Shown here: positions 24,273 to 34,677 of the stretch, one piece after another
Layout: each line of letters opens with the position of its first letter
Position numbering within the stretch: the first letter of the stretch is position 1
Assembly (NCBI GenBank): GCA_024752435.1
Contig: CP103034.1
Span: 1,302,001 to 1,366,000, forward strand
DNA length: 64,000 bases
Source: Allantophomopsis cytisporea
Lineage: Eukaryota; Ascomycota; Leotiomycetes; Phacidiales; Phacidiaceae
Reading direction: 5' to 3'
Made by a program: the position numbers and the translations under genes
The notes under the pieces: model-generated
What the model was told of the DNA's origin: nothing
The model's input: the letters and a program-made list of their open reading frames with translations, nothing else
The model's database searches: none

Positions 24273-24739
24273 TATGTAGAATTTATACTGTTAACTTAGT
24301 TACTAGAATAGAAGCTATAAAATTATATACTGGTCTGGTTTTCCAACTTGGACTAGTACTTGTGAAGTTATAGTGTTATATAGTCAAAACATTGAAAAAT
24401 GCGGCGCTTATAGGCTAGTTACATTATATATAACTCTTAACATAACTAGTTGAGAACCGACGCAGGTTTCAATATTTGGCCAATATCTCATTGTAACTCT
24501 GTATACTCTAGTCCAAATGTGGTCGGTAAATACCGTATAGCTCTTTAGCTTCCACTCTACCAGACGTGTAGGTGTTACACTAATTTAGTGCAATAGTACT
24601 AAGTTGTACTCGTTTTTAATATAGATGCACTACTTTTCTGCTTCTTTTATAGTTACTTGGTAAGAGCTTCTAGCTAGCTGTATTATATACCGGTGCATAT
24701 ATAGGATTATCAAAACTTAAAGCCTTAAATACAAGCTTT

Positions 24740-25450
24740 GTAGTAACTACCCGAAGCGACACATTTTCGAGATTTTCACTAGAATTGACTATAACTCCAT
24801 GCACACTAGTCAAAATCAAGCAACCGGACCTGTATATGAATCTCTAACTTTCTCTCTACAGTATGTGTAGCTTACACGCTAATTAAGTGTAGTTTTAGTA
24901 ATTTATGCTTATTTTCAGTTTATACTTATTTTCTGCTTCTCTTGCTCTTACAAGAGCTCTAAGCTAGCTGTATACAAATTGCTGTATATATAAGCCTATT
25001 AAAGTATAATGGCCTTAGCTGTAAGCTTATAGCTATTTATAATTGCTTTAGCTAGAGTTATAAAGAGCTTTGGTAGAAAGCAAGTGATTTTTTAAGCTGT
25101 ATGCTATATCTCCCTTTAAGAGATATACAACTATAAAACCGGGTTATATTTAAGGTCTTTATGCCCTAAGAAGCTTATATATAAAACGATTTGCATATAG
25201 CTAGCTAAGAGCCTGTATATAGAGCAAAAGAAGTAGAAAAAGAGTATAAGCTAGAAAGAAGTAAGGATCACTTAAAGCAGTTGCGTTTAATTAGTGTGTA
25301 ATTTACACATGTAGAACAGAAGCTAAAGAACTATATACTATCTTCCTGCCAGATTCGGATTAGTACATGTAGAGTTATATTGTTATATAGTCAGAAATTT
25401 GAAAAGTGCATCGCTTTGGGTACTGCATCGCTTCTACGCAAGTCATATTA
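24740..25450. mobile_element. Foldback element of about 710 bp
   Basis: The left end is CCCGAAGCGACACATTTTCG and the right end mirrors it (TGAAAAGTGCATCGCTT, then TACTGCATCGCTT). The internal left and right halves pair through TCTTACAAGAGCTCTAAGCT and its diverged complement near 25200. Confidence 0.65.
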
Positions 25451-25478
25451 CAGAGTAATGGAAGTAGAAAAGGAGTTA

Positions 25479-25632
25479 TAGAGTGACTGGCCCAGAACCG
25501 ACGCAACGCGTTTTTTGTACCAGAAGCGACGCAGTACCTCTAATTTTCGCAAATTTTCGCGTTTGAGTCACTATTTCATCCACTATCCTCTGAGAATTAG
25601 TGGTGTGCGTCGGTTCCGGGCCAGTCACTCTA
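25479..25632. mobile_element. 154-bp MITE with 27-bp terminal inverted repeats
   Basis: Starts TAGAGTGACTGGCCCAGAAC and ends with the complementary sequence GTTCCGGGCCAGTCACTCTA, nearly perfect over about 27 bp. TA at both outer ends is compatible with a TA target as used by Tc1/mariner/pogo transposases. No coding capacity. Confidence 0.82.
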
Positions 25633-26191
25633 TTTAAAATGAGTACAACTTAGTGTAATAGCATGCTATTAACGTATAACTTACACATCTTGTAGAATAG
25701 AAGGTAAAGACTCATACAACGGTCTAGTTTCCCAATTTGGACTAGTACACGTGGGGCTATAGTGTCATATAGTCTGAATGTTGAAAAGTACATCGGTTCC
25801 AGACCAGTCAAGTTAGACTGTATGAAGTTGCCTAACCATAACTAAACTAAAAGTTGAGTAACTACAATTTATGCTGGTTATATACAATTAGCGTGTAACT
25901 TACACATGTACTAGCTAAAGCAGAGGTAGAAAATCATATGCCGATCTAGATTCCTGATATGGACAGTGTAACTAACTAAAATTATAGTGTTATATATGTA
26001 GTCAGAATAACCTACCTAGCTACTTAGCTAGTTACAAAAAAATGCGTTGGTAGTAAGTTAGTAATGCGTCGCTTATAGTTAGTGAAGTTACATTAGTTAT
26101 GAAATCTATAAATACTAGTCCAGAGTTTGAAACCAGAGCGGTATACAAGTCCTTAGCTTCTGTTATAGTCTACAATAACTAATTTAACTTA

Positions 26192-26899
26192 ACGTGACTT
26201 ATAGGGAACCAACGCATTAGCCAAAGCGACGCAAATTCCAATATTTTATTAATATCTCATTACAACTCTATATGCACTATTCCAAATCGGGTCGAGAAAT
26301 AGACTATTACTCTTTAGCTTTTTCTGTATTGAATGTGTAAGTTTCATCCTAATTGCATACTATTACACAAAGTTATACTCATTTTCAATATACCTTCATT
26401 TTCTACTTCTTTTATACTTTGTAAGAGCTACTAGATAGCTATATATAAATCGTGTTATATATAGGGCTATTAGGGTATAAAGGCCCTATATATAGGTTTA
26501 TAGCCATTCGTAATTGCTCTAGCTAAAGTTATTAGAAGCTTTAGTAAAAAGCAAGTGATTATCCAAGCTGTATGCTATATAACTATAAAACCTAGTTGTA
26601 TATAGGTTTTCAAGCTTTAACAAGCTTATATATACAACGATTTCCATAAAGCTAGCTAGAAGCACTTAGAAAGTAGAAAGGAAGTTAAATATAAAAGCTG
26701 ACTAAAATCAAGTATAACTTAGTATAATGGTGTTCAATTAGCGTAAAACTTACATATTCGGTCGACAAGAAGCCAACGAGCTATAGTCTATCTCCCCGCC
26801 CAATTAGGACTAGTGCATATAGAGTTATAATGAGATATTGACGAAATATTGGAATTTGCGTCGCTTCGGCTAATGTGTCGGTACCCTCTAAGTCACATT
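26192..26899. mobile_element. Most complete foldback element, about 708 bp
   Basis: The left end is CGTGACTTATAGGGAACC and the right end is GGTACCCTCTAAGTCAC. The terminal inverted repeats extend over 100 bp through AAGCGACGCAAATTCCAATA and CTCTATATGCACTA. The arms continue to pair through the TAGCTAG module, leaving a central unpaired part near 26510-26600. It abuts the dead pogo element to the right. Confidence 0.78.
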
Positions 26900-26960
26900 A
26901 TGTAAAACACACTAATAGTATACATCTAGATAGTTACACCAGACTGAGTATAAGTTAGTG

Positions 26961-28670
26961 TAAGCAACGTATAACCTATAAGCGACGTAGTTGCTACTAC
27001 ATCAATATTTAGGACTACTTTACTTCACTATAACTCTACAACTACTACTTCGATCAACTCAACTAATATGCCCAATGAGTGCGCTATTTTGGAAGCAATA
27101 AACGTACTCAATATATATAAATTCGAGTCAATTTGGGCTGTAGTGCGGCATTTTGAAACCCTAGAGTCAACTCTTTGGCACTAGGCCAAGGGAAGACTAA
27201 CCTAATAACACCATCAATTGCTCTCTGAAATAGAAGAACATACTCTATTTCAATGGATTATATATAACATGTTATATAGGACTCTGATACAACTAGCACT
27301 AGTTATAGAAACAGCCTAAGAGATTATTAACCAGCGATACTAGTCAGAATCACTTGAAATCAACTAAACTGGTAATATAGACCTACCAATTATAGGCTAA
27401 TGCTAGCTCTATAGGTTCTATAAACAATATCCTATACTTAAAAGCCTTTATTTATGTCAATTAGAAGCTTGTTGATATAAAGGAGTAAATATTATATAAA
27501 TAAGTCCTTGGGTTGATTGATGTATTTTTACCACCTCTTTGAAGAACATATATATAACTTTGAAAATATATACAATATAGATGAAACTGGGTTTTTGGTC
27601 AAAGATATACATTCTATATATATTGTAGTTAGTTCTAGTTAAAATACAAAGTAGAAGATTAAACCTGGAAGACAAAAGTAGGTAACTAACTATAATTGAG
27701 TATATAAATGGTACAGGTACTTTATTACTATTAATTATATTCAAAGCAAAATTAACTAATTTTAGATGGCTATTCTAGTTATATGACTGGTAAATTCATT
27801 GCTAAATATATTCACAATAGTATTGATTTACTTATATTACTAGTTACTATATTGCTTCCACTTACTACAGCTACTTAATGTTGGTATTTTTAGACTAATG
27901 AAGCAATTCTATACTCTTGAAGTTGACTGCTACTCAAGAACATATATAATCTGTGTTACATATAAATATGAGGTTGAAATACTCATTAAGATATAGAATA
28001 AGGCTTTGAATATACATGATATTTAAGCTAGCTAGAAGGGAGCTGGTTTAATACCTTATAATCTACAAAGAGTATATAATAAACTTCTATTACAGCTACC
28101 AAGTTGACCTTCTAGTCCACCTTCTATACTACTACTGTAACATTCGATATTTCGATTTTACAGGGATTTCCTGTTAGTTATACAGCACTTAAAAACGCTA
28201 ATAATGTGTTTTATGATACAATGTTAGAATCTAAACCAGCTGTTTCCTCTTCTATATGTCGTTATGCTAAGCAAGTAACTAATATGATTAAAGCCTAGAA
28301 TACTAAGCTTACAATCATGCGAAGGGAACTTGAGTTATATAAGGAGCTAGTCCAGAAGAAGCGTACTCAGAATAAGGGAAAGCAAGTACAGTTAGAAGGT
28401 CAGTTTGTATATTCACCTCAGGAAGTATTACAAGTGGTACAAGAAGCAGAAGCAGAGAGTATACGTAAAAAACGTCGTAAAGAGCCACCATTGGAGTCAA
28501 TTGATGTGTCTGATACACATGATGAAGAGCAGGAGTCTGTTATTGCTATAGAAGAGCTGGATTCTGAATTGGATGAGTTAGCGTAGAGTTATATATAATT
28601 GAAGTCATTTACATAGTGTTGACTGCGTCGCTTATAGGTCATGCGTCGCTTTCCCGCAAGTCACGTTATG
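26961..28670 (+). mobile_element. Dead pogo/Fot-type DNA transposon, about 1.7 kb
   Basis: Bounded by related inverted ends. On the left, 26961-26991 contains ACCTATAAGCGACGTAGT; on the right, 28622-28651 contains its counterpart ACTGCGTCGCTTATAGGT, differing by transitions. The length fits Fot1/pogo elements (about 1.8-1.9 kb). The interior is a degraded transposase, described separately. The right end finishes CCCGCAAGTCACGTTATG and shares AAGTCAC-TTATG with the adjoining foldback element. Confidence 0.72.
27078..28586 (+). pseudogene. Degraded pogo/Fot-type DDE transposase
   Basis: Family sequence remains recognisable through many stops. An N-terminal part has SEIEEHTLFQWI (HTH/CENP-B-like region). 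The first catalytic block is YNIDETGFLV (Asp codon at 27580). The second catalytic block is LDGYSSYMTGKFIA (Asp at 27765), where both His of the usual GHSSH motif have become Tyr. The third block is LLNVGIFRLMKQFY, with Asn at 27877 in place of the catalytic Asp. The last 90 codons (28317-28586) are an intact frame with the charged coiled-coil tail (MRRELELYKELVQKKRTQN). His-to-Tyr (CpA to TpA) and Asp-to-Asn (TpG to TpA) are both RIP-type changes. It cannot be active. Confidence 0.85.
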
Positions 28671-28791
28671 GTATTATCTATCGACTTAACACTTCGTATG
28701 CTTTATTTACTACACCAATAGTATCATCATCTTAGACCCATTTGGGCGCATGCAGTAATTTCCTCGTCCCAAAACTCCTGAACCCCGCCAC

Positions 28792-30422
28792 TTACTCAGC
28801 AGTAAGAGCATTACTTACACCAAGGATTGCCATCCCAAGAAATGCAAACGCGATACACAAATTCCTGTTGTGGTTTAAACTCAAGCTTTCTACGAAAAGC
28901 TGCAAAGCAACAGAGGCCATGATTCCAGAAGTCACAGCAAACATACAGCCGTAGACCAATTCACCAGGCTTGTTTCCATGGATGCCCGCAACCTTAAACC
29001 AAATCGCTGCGATTCCAGCACCAGCGGGTTGAGATATACCACCAAGAAGTGAGGACCACAGCATGGCCTTTATACGAGACCCCAGGGCAAGATACAAGGG
29101 TAATGCCATGGCGAAGCCCTCGGTAATATTGTGAATAAAAAGCGCCATGAAGACAGCGAAGCCAAGCTGTGGATTAGCATGATTTGTAGCATAAGTTATA
29201 AAGCCTTCTGGAAGCTTATGAAGAGCAATAGCAATACTAGTCTGTAGACCTATGCTCATAAAAGCATTCTCTGGCACATGGTGATGATGAGCTCCGTCGT
29301 CTTCCGAATGATCATCCTCAACATCCGACTCCAATACGTGGTCTCCTGCATATGGGCCTCTGGAGTGTTCTCGCGTGGTCTGCTTCGATATGATGGTTGT
29401 GATTGTGTTATCCTCTCCATCTCCATCGGAAACTTCCGACAGGGCTTCTGGGTGGCCTCTCACGCTCAAATTTCCTGTCGCAGTGCGAAGGAGCGTTGAA
29501 TGACGTGAAGTTGAAACCGGCTTGGCTGCAATGTGTTTGAAACACTCCTTCCCACATGGGTCCGAATAGCCATAACAAGGCCCTCCCTCATCACAGTTGG
29601 TTTTTGTGTCCCTCACAAAGGACATGACCCGACTAGGGACCTGCATCATGGATGCTCTACGTCCTTGAGCCTGAGAAGGTCGCCTTGTGTCTGGTAGCGC
29701 TAATTTTGAAGAATCCGCTCCTTGTGAATGAGACTGTTCCAAATGTGTATGGCCATTCCCACTGTTCACAAGGGGAGTCGATTCTGTTGCCTTACCATTG
29801 CCGTGCGTGAAGCCCGCTCCTTGCCAACCGTGGCTATGTTCGGTCCGAGCAGATGCTCCTGCAAGCGATAAAGATCGACTCTGGCGGTGTTCATGGACAT
29901 GATCTTGTGCTTCAGCATCATCATGAGTATGATCGCAGTCAACCACATGGGATGGCATGTAGTGATGCAAGAAACGTGATACGACCTGTATACCAATAAA
30001 TCCTGCTACAAAGCAGGCTATAAGAACCCAAGCTGCCGCCTGCGCCGAGAGTCCGCCTTGCTTGAGGTAGTTTTTGGAAGATGGCAGCATACCATAGAGA
30101 GAAGAGAACAGCTGAACTCATATTACTATTGATGTACGGTTTCGACAGGAGTGCAGTCTGACTTACCATGACGCCAAAACTCAAGCTCAGTGACGATGCA
30201 AGAAACTCATTACTATCTTGAATGCGGAAGCTCTTCTTTCCCGGTAGCTGCCGTACTAGAATATCAACACATATTATACTTGCCCCAATAACGCATGCTA
30301 TAGAAATCAGTTAGAGGATCTATTTGGAAGATATGGGTACAGCTAAGAATGTACTCACCTAGACCGCTAACAAAGGTCATTATCCATCCCCGAGTGTCGT
30401 TGTCCAGCTTGGAGGACTGCAT
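28792..30422 (-). CDS. zrt3: Zrt3-like vacuolar ZIP zinc transporter, three exons
   Basis: ZIP-family metal transporter that, like yeast Zrt3, is expected to release stored zinc from the vacuole. Exons 28792..30111, 30167..30297 and 30359..30422 give 504 residues, close to the yeast length of 503. The first exons read MQSSKLDNDTRGW then CVIGASIICVDILVR, with ASSLSLSFGVMLFSSLYGM crossing into exon 3. The ZIP signature helices are present: IALHKLPEGFITYATNHANP and FIHNITEGFAMALPLY, with metal-binding His in HKLPEG and HNITEG. Two His-rich loops lie between (HTHDDAEAQDHVHEHR; HHHHVPEN), plus a Cys-containing stretch (DPCGKECFKH). It ends only 122 bp from the transposon block. The leader is GA-rich. 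Confidence 0.9.
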
Positions 30423-30694
30423 GGTGATCTTCCTCACCAGGTCGGTAAATGAAAGAGATTGAGTTCGACAAGTATGTGCCACAGTACTGAAGACCTTAGT
30501 CGCCAGTGGGAACGATGTATGTTGTAACGATGGGAGAGAGCCAGAGAGACAATTTATTAGGCGTGTAGGCACGGTGGGAATGTCAGGACGGTGAGCTCAA
30601 GGGTTCTGGGGAGAGCTAGATCAGAAGAGCGAAGGAAGGAGAGACTAATGAATGTGTCACTGTAGTACGTCGCGCAAGCTTTACGTCGTGAGTA

Positions 30695-30720
30695 GAGGAG
30701 GAGGAGGAGGAGGAGGAGGA
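30695..30720. repeat. (AGG)n microsatellite
   Basis: About 8-9 perfect GAG/AGG triplets in the upstream region of the zinc transporter. Confidence 0.9.
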
Positions 30721-31859
30721 CTATTTGGGGTAGTTATTAGTATGGTAGATAAAGCGGTAAAGCAGAGAAAGGCAAGACAGAACAGAGTGACGGAGAAGAA
30801 GAAAGAGGGTGAGAATCAAGGGTAGAGAAAGAAGAGCGAGAAAGATGAGAGGCAGAAAGAGAAAGAGAGAGAGAGAAGGAGAGACTTACGAAAGTGGTTG
30901 AAGGTATTCACAAAAGGGAAGCTGTTCTTTTACAGAGTGTAGAGGTGTTGAAGTCAGGTACATAGATAAGTGTGCATCGTCATATGTTGGGGTAGCGTAA
31001 GGTGGTAGATTGAGGTGGGTAGGTGAGTTGAAGTCAAATATCGTGGGACTCAGAAGCTCAAGGAAGAAGAAGTAATGAGAATGAAGGATTGTATTTATAA
31101 GTGTCCGTACAGGATCCTCATCACACCCCTTTGCGCTGGTTTTTGTTTCTTTCTGCTCAATCCTTCGACGTGTTCTCGCAGCGGATAGTAGCAGAAGATG
31201 ATGATCTCGATGTTGTACAACAACAGTAAGGTCAATCAATAGGTACATTCATTACCTACCTACCAAGTAAGTGGATGGATGGTAAAGGCAGAGGGAGTTT
31301 GAGTATGTACTGGGTAAGTACAAGGTCGACCTATCACATCACATGTATGTACCTACCCGAGAGTGTAGCTACCAGAAGATCGAGGTAATTGAGCTAATTG
31401 ATGCCTAAGATGAATGCATAGGTGCCTGAGAATGGAGTAAATGGGTGAATGAGCATGTTCTCATTTGTAAATAGGTAAATAAATACCTTCGGTCAGTCAC
31501 GCTCTACTCACCGCCTACATATGTAGTAAAGTGCCCGTCTGTATATATCTGTGATACTCACGCGCATCCAATCAACGGGGCGCATCGCACATTATATACT
31601 CCGTGATCGCGCTAAACACTGGACCCTGTGCAAAATAAATTCAGACAGTTTCTCATTGGCTCACAACTGACTTGCAGCAGTCACTCTCCCTCAGAAGAAA
31701 TTCAGAGTACGCAGTAAGAGAGTCGCGCTCAGAGATCACCACCCCCCATCACATACGTACTACTTGAGAGACCTCGATCCTTTCCTTAGACACAAAAATA
31801 CACCAAACAAAAAACTCTCACGCGCCCCCCGACCTTGGTCATACGCGGCTTTTATTTTG

Positions 31860-31867
31860 TATAAATA
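31860..31867 (+). promoter_or_regulatory. TATA-like element before nuc1
   Basis: TATAAATA ends about 50 nt before the ATG at 31919, which implies a very short leader if used. Confidence 0.4.
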
Positions 31868-31918
31868 ATACCTCGAGGAATTACAAGTGGCGGCTCTCCG
31901 ACCTCGTACCCCTTCACA

Positions 31919-32962
31919 ATGTCCAAAACCACATTAGCTATCATTGCCGCTGTCAGCGCATCTACTGGAGCAGCAGTTACAGCAGCCATGTATTCGACGC
32001 TTTCTGAGAAGAAAGTCCAAGCCGCCGCTTCGTCTACTTCTGTCTCGGCCACCTCGACAACGTCAGTCCCGGCTCCTGCTCCGCAAGCACTGCCGATCAC
32101 TGCATCACAACTAATTCCGCCCGTCGACCCAGCTGGCCTCTTTCAATATGGCTTTCCTGGTCCAGTCGCAGATCTTGCGACACGGAACGCCCTCGTCTCT
32201 TCCTTCGACCGAAGGCTGAGGAATCCCTCATGGGTCGCCGAGCATATCACTCCTGCGTCCCTTGCCGAGTCGAATGGCGATCGCAAGCGTAGCGCCTTCC
32301 TCGAGGACCCTGCTGTTCCTGAGAAATTTCGCGCAAAGCTGAAGGACTATTTTCGATCGGGCTACGATAGAGGCCATCAAGTTCCAGCTGCCGATGCGAA
32401 ATGGAGTCAAGATGCCATGAACGACACCTTCTTCCTCACGAATATGTGCCCCCAGGTGGGCGAGGGCTTCAACAGAGACTATTGGGCCCATTTCGAGGAC
32501 TTCTGTAGACGCCTAACCTCGAGATATCCTTCCGTTCGCATCGTCACTGGGCCACTATATCTTCCAAAGAGAGAGGCAGATGGAAAATGGAGGGTGTCAT
32601 ACGAAGTCATTGGTAACCCACCAAACGTCGCTGTGCCCACTCATTTCTACAAGGTCATCTTCGCCGAGGACGGGACGGTTGGAGGCCAGGTTGCTGTGGG
32701 TGCCTTTGTACTTCCGAATGCGGTGATTCCTAACTCCAAGCCTATCACGGACTTCGAGGTACCAGTCGAGGCTGTAGAACGCGCAAGTGGTCTTGAGTTT
32801 GCTACGAAGCTTCCAATTCAACGTCGCAAGAGACTCTGTGCGGACACGACTTGCGCACTTGTCATCAAGGAATATGCCGATAGACAGAAGGCATTCGGCA
32901 AAGGTGCAGACAAGCAAGCATCGACGCCAACAAGGACAAGCCCAAGAAACACGACTGTGTAA
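31919..32962 (+). CDS. nuc1: Mitochondrial DNA/RNA non-specific endonuclease (NUC1/EndoG)
   Basis: A 347-residue single-exon gene for the mitochondrial nuclease of the EndoG family, which acts in mitochondrial DNA turnover and fungal cell death. An N-terminal hydrophobic segment (TLAIIAAVSASTGAAVTAAM, about residues 5-24) would anchor it or target it to the inner membrane or intermembrane space. A Ser/Ala/Thr/Pro linker follows. The catalytic DRGH motif is at residues 150-153 (YDRGHQVPAADAKWS, His153 as general base), and the metal-binding Asn lies in the following NMCPQVGEGFNRDYWAHFE region. The fold runs on through YEVIGNPPNVAVPTHFYKV. The length is typical. It is convergent with the NSRP1-like gene downstream. 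Confidence 0.93.
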   Translation: MSKTTLAIIAAVSASTGAAVTAAMYSTLSEKKVQAAASSTSVSATSTTSVPAPAPQALPITASQLIPPVDPAGLFQYGFPGPVADLATRNALVSSFDRRLRNPSWVAEHITPASLAESNGDRKRSAFLEDPAVPEKFRAKLKDYFRSGYDRGHQVPAADAKWSQDAMNDTFFLTNMCPQVGEGFNRDYWAHFEDFCRRLTSRYPSVRIVTGPLYLPKREADGKWRVSYEVIGNPPNVAVPTHFYKVIFAEDGTVGGQVAVGAFVLPNAVIPNSKPITDFEVPVEAVERASGLEFATKLPIQRRKRLCADTTCALVIKEYADRQKAFGKGADKQASTPTRTSPRNTTV

Positions 32963-33486
32963 GGTCCAGAGAGAAAGATGGCATGGTGTAGAGAACGAAT
33001 ACCTTATTGCATTGGGTTGGTAATCATAGCGGCATTGGGCATATGCATTTACGAGACCTAGATTTGAGCTTCTCAGCATTATATGGGGATGGCGAAATGG
33101 CGTTTGCTTTAAGTCATATAATTACATAGTTTTGTAACACCAAATAAACTTCTCTGATTTGACCTTCTATCATGGTACGCTGATCCTCTGTACTAAAAGG
33201 ATTCAAGAGTGTGTCAGCAGATCTAATTGGCATGGTAGCGATACTTCAGAGTCCTCGGCGGTCACAATAAGCAGGTGTTATTGCCCTAAGCTTCCACACT
33301 GTAGAGCCTTGAAAATGTATTGAAACTGAGCAGCATGGCAGCAGTATATCAACAAAGTAGGCTGGCCTCTTAGAAACCAAGATATTAGGTGGTCGAAGAA
33401 TATCTACCAAAGCACTGGCGACTACATAGCAGCCAAGTCTTAGGTCCAGGTATAGTCCCCATGCGCAAAACTGGACGTATGTTAGA
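32963..33486. other. Convergent 3' region
   Basis: A 524-bp gap between the stops of nuc1 and the NSRP1-like gene; 3' untranslated sequence. Nothing else recognised. Confidence 0.5.
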
Positions 33487-34677
33487 TCAATTGCCCTGCT
33501 TCTTCTTTGCCTCCTCAGCTTCTCTCTTCCTAGCCAGATATCTCTCCTTTGCTCCCATAATCTCGCCTTCTGTCTTGCGACTCTTGGATGCCCTTTCCAC
33601 TTTCTGCCTTTCCTCCTCCTCCTCCTCGAATGCTCGTTTCGTTGCTTGTTCAAGTTGTGCCTCCATCATCCGTGATTGACGTTCACGCATAGCTTGCTTG
33701 CCTCCTCCAGCGCCCACAACACTAGCACGGCTTTCCTGGTTGCGAGCTGAGCTAGATTCATTCGAAGATCTTGAGGTAGTCGTGTTCTTGGGCTTAGGCA
33801 CGATATTCAAGCCGCTCTTGAGCAACTGTCTCTTATCGACCACTTGTCCTTCATCGTTCAAAGCAATGGCACCCTCCTTGATACTGTTGATTTCCTTCGC
33901 CAAGTCGGCCTCGCTCTTCTTCTGGTCTTCTTCGACAGCCTCGTCTTCAGGCTTGGCTTTCGAGCGCTCCTCAGCAGCTTGCATGACCTCAGCATGTTTC
34001 TGCTCGCCCCTTTCCAACATGTTCTTATAAAAATTCGTCATTCCAGCCCCCTTGTTCCTTTTCTGTTCCTGCTCCTCTCTGATCTTCTCTTCGGCCTCTA
34101 GTCGTCGGTTCTCCTCCTGCTGCTTCTTGTATGCTGACGTTACGAATTTCTCTTTGTCTGCAAACTCCTCTCCTTCAGCCTCTCTCTCCCGAGCAAGCTT
34201 TTTTTCCTCGGCAATGGTAGCATCACGTTTCCGTAAAGCAGCAGCGGCAATCAAATTGCTCATATATTTTGGCTTCTTTTCTTGATCTTCGACTGTTGCC
34301 TTCTTTTTAGGCTTGAGGGAATCGTATACGCCATCATAGTCGTAGATGCTGGCATCTAGTTCTTCAGCAGTTTCGGCGTGTTTTTTGGATGTGAAGGTCG
34401 ACGAGAGGTCTCCATACATGCTTATGGGTGCTTTCTTCGTTCCCGTGCCGGGTTTCGTAGAAGCGAGCTTGGTCTTCGTATGTTTAGGGACGCCTGTTGC
34501 ATCGTGATAAGACACACCTCCGAATTCTCCAATTTCCTGGACGCCAGCTTCTTTGGTATTCTCATCGTCAGATTCATCATCCTCGTCGAATATGGGTTTG
34601 CGTTTCGACGGTGGAGGCTTGGCTGTAGAGGCTTTCTTCGTTAGGTTGAGCCCATAAGACAAGCCCGAACCACTCAT
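33487..34677 (-). CDS. NSRP1-like nuclear speckle splicing regulator (DUF2040)
   Basis: A 396-residue single-exon gene. The N-terminus MSGSGLSYGLNLTKKA and KRKPIFDEDDESDDE are followed by the conserved block LDASIYDYDGVYDSLKPKK and KPKYMSNLIAAAALRKRD, diagnostic of the NSRP1/CCDC55 family. A long charged coiled-coil follows (about residues 120-240; EEENRRLEAEEKIREEQEQK in part) with MTNFYKNMLERGEQKHAEVM. The C-terminus is basic and nuclear-type. In animals the family regulates alternative splicing in speckles; the fungal role is inferred. I start at the ATG at 34677, where homology begins, rather than the in-frame ATG at 34830, which adds 51 residues unlike the family. Confidence 0.88.
   Translation of the reverse strand: MSGSGLSYGLNLTKKASTAKPPPSKRKPIFDEDDESDDENTKEAGVQEIGEFGGVSYHDATGVPKHTKTKLASTKPGTGTKKAPISMYGDLSSTFTSKKHAETAEELDASIYDYDGVYDSLKPKKKATVEDQEKKPKYMSNLIAAAALRKRDATIAEEKKLAREREAEGEEFADKEKFVTSAYKKQQEENRRLEAEEKIREEQEQKRNKGAGMTNFYKNMLERGEQKHAEVMQAAEERSKAKPEDEAVEEDQKKSEADLAKEINSIKEGAIALNDEGQVVDKRQLLKSGLNIVPKPKNTTTSRSSNESSSARNQESRASVVGAGGGKQAMRERQSRMMEAQLEQATKRAFEEEEEERQKVERASKSRKTEGEIMGAKERYLARKREAEEAKKKQGN

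Larger units (their letters stand above)
22981..26960. mobile_element. AT-rich nest of foldback/MITE-like elements and fragments
   Basis: About 4 kb of strongly AT-rich DNA made of repeated modules in both orientations. These include AACCGACGC / GCGTCGCTT ends, AAATTCCAATATTTTGT-like subterminal sequence, ACTAGTCCAAATC, and an internal TAGCTAGCT module. Near-complete elements are called separately. Fragments include ends near 24280-24430, 24440-24735, 25640-25830, 25860-26095 and 26100-26180. No coding capacity. Copies differ largely by C/T and G/A, as expected of RIP. Confidence 0.75.
30423..31918. other. Divergent intergenic region, zrt3 / nuc1
   Basis: Next to zrt3 it holds an (AGG)n run and about 100 nt of GA-rich sequence (30781-30890), probably its leader. 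Toward nuc1 there are TAGGTA/ACCTA-type repeats near 31240-31360 and a TATA box near 31860. No gene recognised. Confidence 0.5.

Noticed and set aside
22981..26960. CRISPR-like or satellite array
   Set aside because: Repeats are inverted, unequal in spacing and diverged; they are transposon ends, not regularly spaced direct repeats.
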